DNA of 64,000 nucleotides from Angiostrongylus vasorum. Lineage: Eukaryota > Nematoda > Chromadorea > Rhabditida > Metastrongylidae. The stretch covers positions 1,116,001-1,180,000 of the forward strand of contig JADANN010000389.1 in NCBI GenBank assembly GCA_018806985.1. Direction: 5' to 3'. The position numbers and the translations under genes were made by a program. The notes under the pieces were generated by a model. That model was not told where the DNA came from and searched no databases. It saw only the letters and a list, made by a program, of their open reading frames with translations. Every line of letters begins with the position of its first letter. The stretch's first letter is position 1. This document shows positions 61,798 through 64,000 of the stretch, in pieces.

Positions 61798-62802
61798 AAT
61801 AATTCATTCAACACCATTGAAATTACCTTACATTGGCTTATACAGTTAGGAAATAACACTCTGATAACTAATCTTAGTACATACCTTCACAACGATAGAA
61901 CAAAGCTTGTTCCACAAACCTACCAAGTTTTCTGCATTTCACCAGAACTTCAGTTATCGAAAAATCCTTAGAAGTTCACAAAAAACCAGAAATGTCCATT
62001 ATCTGTCAGGTATACAAAAAGTCACTTTTAACTAGTAATTGAGTGTTATTGGATTCACAATAGTTACAATACATCATGGCTATCATGTGAAATGAGCGGA
62101 CATAAAAAACTCTGAAAAAATGTTCCAAATATGGTGTTTAAACGATAATCAAACGTTGAGAGTATTGTAAATGGACTTATTTTCTCACTGCGCATAGAAG
62201 GCTTCATAATCATAGGATGGCACGTGGAAGAACTAAGATTGTGCGCAAATAACCAAAAACACCTACATTCATTACAAATTCACAGAAAAGCAGTATTGTG
62301 AAGCGCAAAATATAAAGAGCAACGTCAGTTGTTAAAAAAGAGGACCAGATTGGCCGGTACGAGTGAATACCAACTCAGAGCGAATACAGCGAAAACTTCA
62401 GATGTGAAGTAGATGCTGTAGCAAAAGGATTTAACCGTATGACACCCCTATGTCTTAAAGGAAGAATATGACAACAGACAACAAAGAGGAAAACATATTG
62501 AAAATTCTTTCCTAAAGCATACACTAACAAATTAATGAAATACGATGAAAGATAAGCCACACAATAAAGACAGCATAGCGAAATAGACGTGCGAATGAAA
62601 GGCAAAAATTCGGTCCTGGTTATCAAAGAGTGCACCATAAATAATGGCTTGCGATGATAGTGGAATACAAAGATTTTCCAAAAGACATTCACTCATATTC
62701 TCCATAAATCCGACCATACCTATGTTTTCACTATGAACACAGACAAAAAAACCAAAAAAAATACAGTTACTGCGTTATTAATGTCGTTCTTACGTACATA
62801 AA
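61798..62802. other. no clear feature
   Basis: A-rich on the plus strand; hydrophobic minus-strand frames (62375-62717) reflect composition. The N-terminal kinase exons were searched for here and not seen. Confidence 0.35.
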
Positions 62803-62824
62803 GGTTTAATTACCCAAGTTTTGG
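62803..62824 (+). other. SL1 spliced-leader-like sequence
   Basis: The first 19 bases (GGTTTAATTACCCAAGTTT) match the 22-base nematode SL1 leader exactly; the last three differ (TGG for GAG). No GT donor or SL-RNA body follows, so it is not a working SL RNA gene. It may be the 5' end of a retrocopied trans-spliced mRNA. Confidence 0.7.
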
Positions 62825-62877
62825 CGTGGAAAATCAATAGGCATCAAGAAGTCTCGCGTGGCCGAACCAACATCACA

Positions 62878-62954
<77 letters not shown>

Positions 62955-63720
62955 CTAGGCGAACCCCTCACTAAACGCATCATCAAGTGCTCAGCTTCAA
63001 AAGGGAGAACGTAGAATATCCAGAGATTGTGGATGGCAAAAAACATTAAAGCAATAATAACCAAGCCAACTACAAACCTCAAAGCATTGAACGACTACTA
63101 AACCAACAAACTACAACACAAGGTAGCACTACCGCAAAGGAAATCAATATGCTGATATACCACAAGCATAACAGCAAGGTCCTATTATGTTTCAAGACGA
63201 CCACCAGAATACATCCATTCTACAAATGCTGATGAGACAAGAAAAGGTCCCCAAAGAAAAATGCTGAGCCCTGAGATTAAACACCATGTCATGCTTGATG
63301 TGAAGACCGACCATTCGTTCATCAGCAATGAATCCGGCAATAATGTCCATCTGCTAGAGTACAAAGAAGAAACTCCAGAAGAATAAATCCTCAAGGTAGA
63401 AAGTACGAACAGATTATTTTATGCCAGTGCGACGCAGAAATCATGTGAAAACTTCTGCATATTTGAATCATCCTGCACTTAAGAACTGAGTAGTAGGATC
63501 TAATTCTGAAGAATGGTGAAAAGAAAACATTGCAGTCCAGAAAACACTTGAAAAAAGAAAACGATGAGGAAAAAAGTAGAACGGTTACAACAAATGGTTT
63601 TAGTCGAAAAAGTAGTAGAGCGAACTGCCAAACAAAAAATCACGGCAGTTCGAACTGCAACCGATAGTGAAAATACTTTAAAAAAACCATTCACGCTACA
63701 ATAACAGCGTGGAACTCGCA
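62825..63720 (+). pseudogene. A-rich block with broken coding-like segments, possible retrocopy
   Basis: Downstream of the SL1-like sequence, plus-strand pieces read like damaged protein: about 63174-63386 (RRPPEYIHSTNADETRKGPQ ... VHLLEYKEETPEE then stop) and about 63513-63705 (MVKRKHCSPENT, stop, then TMRKKVERLQQMVLVEKVVE). Frames change between pieces. A CA microsatellite is embedded. Not assigned to a family; a coiled-coil or DNA-binding parent is only a guess. Confidence 0.35.
62873..62953. repeat. CA microsatellite
   Basis: About 37 uninterrupted AC/CA units after a short imperfect start. Confidence 0.95.
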
Positions 63721-64000
63721 TCGAGAAATGGAACAAGAAATTCATCGAGAAAGTGGACGCACAAAACTCCGTTGAATGGTCAGGTCGACAGTATCTCTCA
63801 TATGCGACATCCTTCTCCGTTCCTACAATGTGGATTTCAGAATGACCGTCCCACTGTTTTCAGTTCGATAGTCTCCATGAAGTTATGCGACCTAACATCA
63901 TAATAAATCCAATTCCTATCGCAGGTATCAATGAGCAAGGCATGACTATTTATGCGCAACTTTTTCCTAGCAAAGTAACATCTTGTTCGTAGAAAAACTG

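Noticed and set aside
62375..62717. Hydrophobic minus-strand frames resembling membrane segments
   Set aside because: The plus strand is A-rich, so hydrophobic residues on the minus strand are expected; no family motif.
62873..63082. Minus-strand frame with a hydrophobic N-terminus and (CV)n
   Set aside because: It starts at TTG, not ATG, and runs into the CA microsatellite; the nearby real ATG is followed by a stop.

Overview
The window looks like nuclear DNA of a clade V (strongylid, hookworm-like) parasitic nematode. The signs are small exons with TTTCAG-type acceptors separated by repeat-filled introns, an flp-25-type FMRFamide-like neuropeptide exon, nematode CC/EB/Lustrin-type cysteine-rich modules, degenerate mariner and RTE-type retrotransposon copies, many tRNA-derived SINEs, and a 19-base match to the nematode SL1 spliced leader. 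No bacterial operons, CRISPR arrays, rRNA genes or intact tRNA genes were seen. All gene models were built by eye from reading frame, splice sites and intron phase; no alignment or transcript data were available.

Layout. 1-11.1 kb: a plus-strand SLC17-like major facilitator gene in nine visible exons, 5' end outside the window, with SINEs in its introns. 11-27 kb: mostly repeats (SINEs, RTE and mariner relics, an AT microsatellite), a two-exon minus-strand gene of unknown function at 16.6-17.1 kb, and weak exon candidates at 11.9, 19.1 and 22.3 kb. 27.3-39.7 kb: a plus-strand locus for secreted cysteine-rich proteins. Its first part carries a chitin-binding-like segment and Lustrin-like repeats and ends in a stop and poly(A) signal. 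Its second part is a string of phase-1 CC-domain exons ending in an EB-like module. 41-42.3 kb: a phase-consistent three-exon fragment of an unrecognised plus-strand gene. 44.8 kb: a 40-residue secreted peptide ORF with its own poly(A) signal. 49.6 kb: the flp-25-type exon. 53-58 kb: two large dead RTE copies. 60.2-61.2 kb: two minus-strand exons of a dephospho-CoA kinase gene. 61.8-64 kb: an A-rich block with an SL1-like sequence and broken coding-like pieces.

The recognised genes do not form a pathway: a membrane anion/organic-acid transporter, extracellular-matrix-type proteins, a neuropeptide precursor and a CoA-biosynthesis enzyme. The dominant theme is retroposition. At least four dispersed families recur, and exact or near-exact 11-12 bp target-site duplications can be read for several copies, including copies nested inside dead transposons.
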